Source: Myceligenerans indicum (GTDB lineage: Bacteria; Actinomycetota; Actinomycetes; Actinomycetales; Cellulomonadaceae). From it: a DNA stretch of 64,000 bases. The notes beneath the pieces were generated by a model. That model was not told where the DNA came from. It worked only from the letters and a program-made list of their open reading frames with translations, and searched no databases. Positions 62,634 to 64,000 of this stretch are shown one piece after another (the first letter of the stretch is position 1; each line of letters opens with the position of its first letter). The stretch is from contig NZ_JABBYC010000003.1 in the NCBI RefSeq assembly GCF_016742955.1, positions 1-64,000 of the forward strand, read 5' to 3'. The translations under genes and the position numbers were made by a program.

Positions 62634-64000
62634 TCAGAGCCCTTCCAGCGACGAGAAACAGACCAGCGGGACGGGCTCAGGTGTCTCGGCGCACGCCGCC
62701 GCGAGCGACGCCTCCGGGTCGTCGGTGGCCCGGAGGCGAGCATGGAACCTCGGCATGACCTGAGCGGCGAGAGCGTCGGGCAGGGGCGCCACAGCAGCGA
62801 TGACAGCCCGGGCGCCGAGCCGGAGCAGGACCGAGGTGAGGCCCAGCACCTCTCCCCCGACCACCTCGGAGGAGCCACCAACCTCGCAGGCGGCGAGCAC
62901 CACGACGGAGCCGGGCAGCCGCATGCCGTCCAGCTCGTGGGCGAACAAGGGTCCGTCGGCGAGGTCGATCGAGGCGAAGAGCGGGTTGTCCGCATCGTGT
63001 CTGCCATGGGCGGCGAGGTGGATGACATCGTGCGTGGCGAGTGCCTCGCGGACCGCGGCGGTGGTCGCTGACGCGCCGGTGAGTACCGTCGCTCCCGGCC
63101 ACTCCGTGCCGACAACGCTGACCTCACCCACACCGTGCGCGACGTGGGGTCCGGCGGCGGCCAGCAGGCGGTGGTCCGTGCCCGGACGCGCGTCTCGTCG
63201 GCCACGAGCCATGTGCGAGTTGACGGACGTACGCCGCCCCTGCCTGGAAGGCAGCGCCGTCCATGGAATGCCCAGCAGAGGTTCGCGAGCCACGACGTGC
63301 AGGTCCCCGTCGACCCCCAGCGGGGCGAGGACGATGGCGTCCAGCTTCTTGAGCGAACGATCGAGCGAGGCACGTGCAGCCTCACGCAGAAGTGGGGGGA
63401 TGTGATTGTTGGCGGCGACTGCGATGTCTGCCCTCACACGCCGGACCAGTTCGGCGACGTCGCCGGGTTCGCCGAGGTCAAGGACGTTCGCTCCTCGAGC
63501 ACTCGCCCGCACGGCTCGCAGTCGCCCGCCGAAGATGACGTAGTTGACCGCGGCGGCGTCACCGCTGAGCGCGCGGACCGTCTCGCGGACGGTGACAGGC
63601 CGCTGCACCTCGGCGTCCCCCGAGTGCAACCAGGAACGCTCACGCACCTGTTCCTGGATGCGGCGCGCGCGGCGGCTGAGCGCGTCCCGCTCGGCTGCGT
63701 GCTCCGCGTCGGCGGGAATCTCCCGGGCCGCCGCGAGCAGCCCACGGGCCTCGGTGAGGAGTTCGGCCGCCTGAGGGTCGTCAGGCGGTGTGACACGGCC
63801 GGCACCGGCGAAGGTCGATCGGCCACGCTCCACCGCGTCGAACAACGCGTGCGCGCGTCCGGTCTCGAGCGCGGCCCCGACGTCGACCAGCTGCAGGTCG
63901 ACGCCGTGCGCCGCGGCCGCCGTCACGGACTCGACTGCACCGAGCCGGAGGCGGTGCTCCGCCAGGAGCCGGAATCCCTGCCGTACGGCCCGCAGGCCCC
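62634..64000 (-). CDS. CHAT-domain protein, C-terminal part, runs off the window
   Basis: Open on the minus strand to the window edge with no stop, so the gene starts beyond 64000; a GTG at 63926 is internal. The visible 455 residues start with helical, TPR-like sequence (GFRLLAEHRLRLGAVESV, GRAHALFDAVERGRSTF), then the C-terminal CHAT caspase-like domain: catalytic His in VIHLAAHGRHDADNPLF and catalytic Cys in SVVVLAACEVGGSSEV, followed by the ending PVPLVCFSSLEGL. TPR-CHAT proteases are clan CD peptidases; several act as effectors in bacterial immunity or cell death, with partner genes nearby. What activates or is cut by this one cannot be seen. Its stop codon abuts a transposase remnant. 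Confidence 0.85.
   Translation of the reverse strand, partial: GLRAVRQGFRLLAEHRLRLGAVESVTAAAAHGVDLQLVDVGAALETGRAHALFDAVERGRSTFAGAGRVTPPDDPQAAELLTEARGLLAAAREIPADAEHAAERDALSRRARRIQEQVRERSWLHSGDAEVQRPVTVRETVRALSGDAAAVNYVIFGGRLRAVRASARGANVLDLGEPGDVAELVRRVRADIAVAANNHIPPLLREAARASLDRSLKKLDAIVLAPLGVDGDLHVVAREPLLGIPWTALPSRQGRRTSVNSHMARGRRDARPGTDHRLLAAAGPHVAHGVGEVSVVGTEWPGATVLTGASATTAAVREALATHDVIHLAAHGRHDADNPLFASIDLADGPLFAHELDGMRLPGSVVVLAACEVGGSSEVVGGEVLGLTSVLLRLGARAVIAAVAPLPDALAAQVMPRFHARLRATDDPEASLAAACAETPEPVPLVCFSSLEGL

Noticed and set aside
62634..63926. Taking the GTG at 63926 as the true start of the CHAT gene
   Set aside because: The frame stays open to the window edge and the upstream residues (GFRLLAEHRLRLGAVESV) fit TPR-CHAT family sequence, so the gene is longer.

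Overview
The window is a high-GC (about 70%), gene-dense actinobacterial chromosome fragment. The gene content and order (alr-tsaE-tsaB-rimI, nnr-acpS-glmS-coaA-glmM-rpsI-rplM, then the S10/spc/alpha, str and rpoBC clusters), zinc-type S14, SD-led GTG/TTG starts and an LAATG sortase signal suggest the order Micrococcales. The GH5 glycosidase makes a Cellulosimicrobium/Cellulomonas/Promicromonospora-like lineage plausible; that finer placement is inference. Bases 6-38 are an untrimmed Nextera/Tn5 sequencing adapter, so position 1 is a contig end, not a biological boundary.

Layout. 144-8610: a nitroreductase, tsaD, a mercaptopyruvate sulfurtransferase, rimI, tsaB, a secreted GH5 glycosidase, tsaE, alr and an RluA-type pseudouridine synthase. 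The t6A genes (tsaB, tsaD, tsaE) are here but the usual operon is broken: GH5 lies between tsaE and tsaB, and tsaD is on the opposite strand. 8714-18403 is accessory: a glutathione peroxidase, a membrane-anchored copper-amine-oxidase-like protein reduced to its catalytic domain, a 1480-residue sortase-anchored repeat protein, a large STAND/LuxR regulator upstream of it, and a small unknown. 18494-28283 is cell-wall and cofactor metabolism: nnr, an F420-type oxidoreductase, acpS, glmS, coaA, dedA, glmM, then rpsI-rplM. 28552-30818 holds a DUF5709 protein, truA and a ROK-kinase gene with a one-base frameshift.

From 31014 to 62045 nearly everything is on the minus strand and is the translation/transcription core. 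In transcription order (right to left): rplJ-rplL, rpoB-rpoC, rpsL-rpsG-fusA-tuf, rpsJ-rplC-rplD-rplW-rplB-rpsS-rplV-rpsC-rplP-rpmC-rpsQ, rplN-rplX-rplE-rpsZ-rpsH-rplF-rplR-rpsE-rpmD-rplO, secY-adk-map, a small membrane protein, and infA-rpmJ-rpsM-rpsK-rpoA-rplQ. Strong GC-rich hairpins mark the ends of rplL, tuf, rplO, rplQ and rpsI, and readable promoters precede rpoB and rpsL. The right edge (62269-64000) is accessory again: a truncated transposase whose recognisable sequence stops one base before the 3' end of a CHAT-domain protease gene that runs off the window.

The items most worth a second look are the minimal copper amine oxidase, the CHAT/transposase locus set upstream of the L10 operon, the LuxR/adhesin pair, the frameshifted ROK gene and the adapter at the contig end. 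No tRNA, rRNA or CRISPR array was seen.
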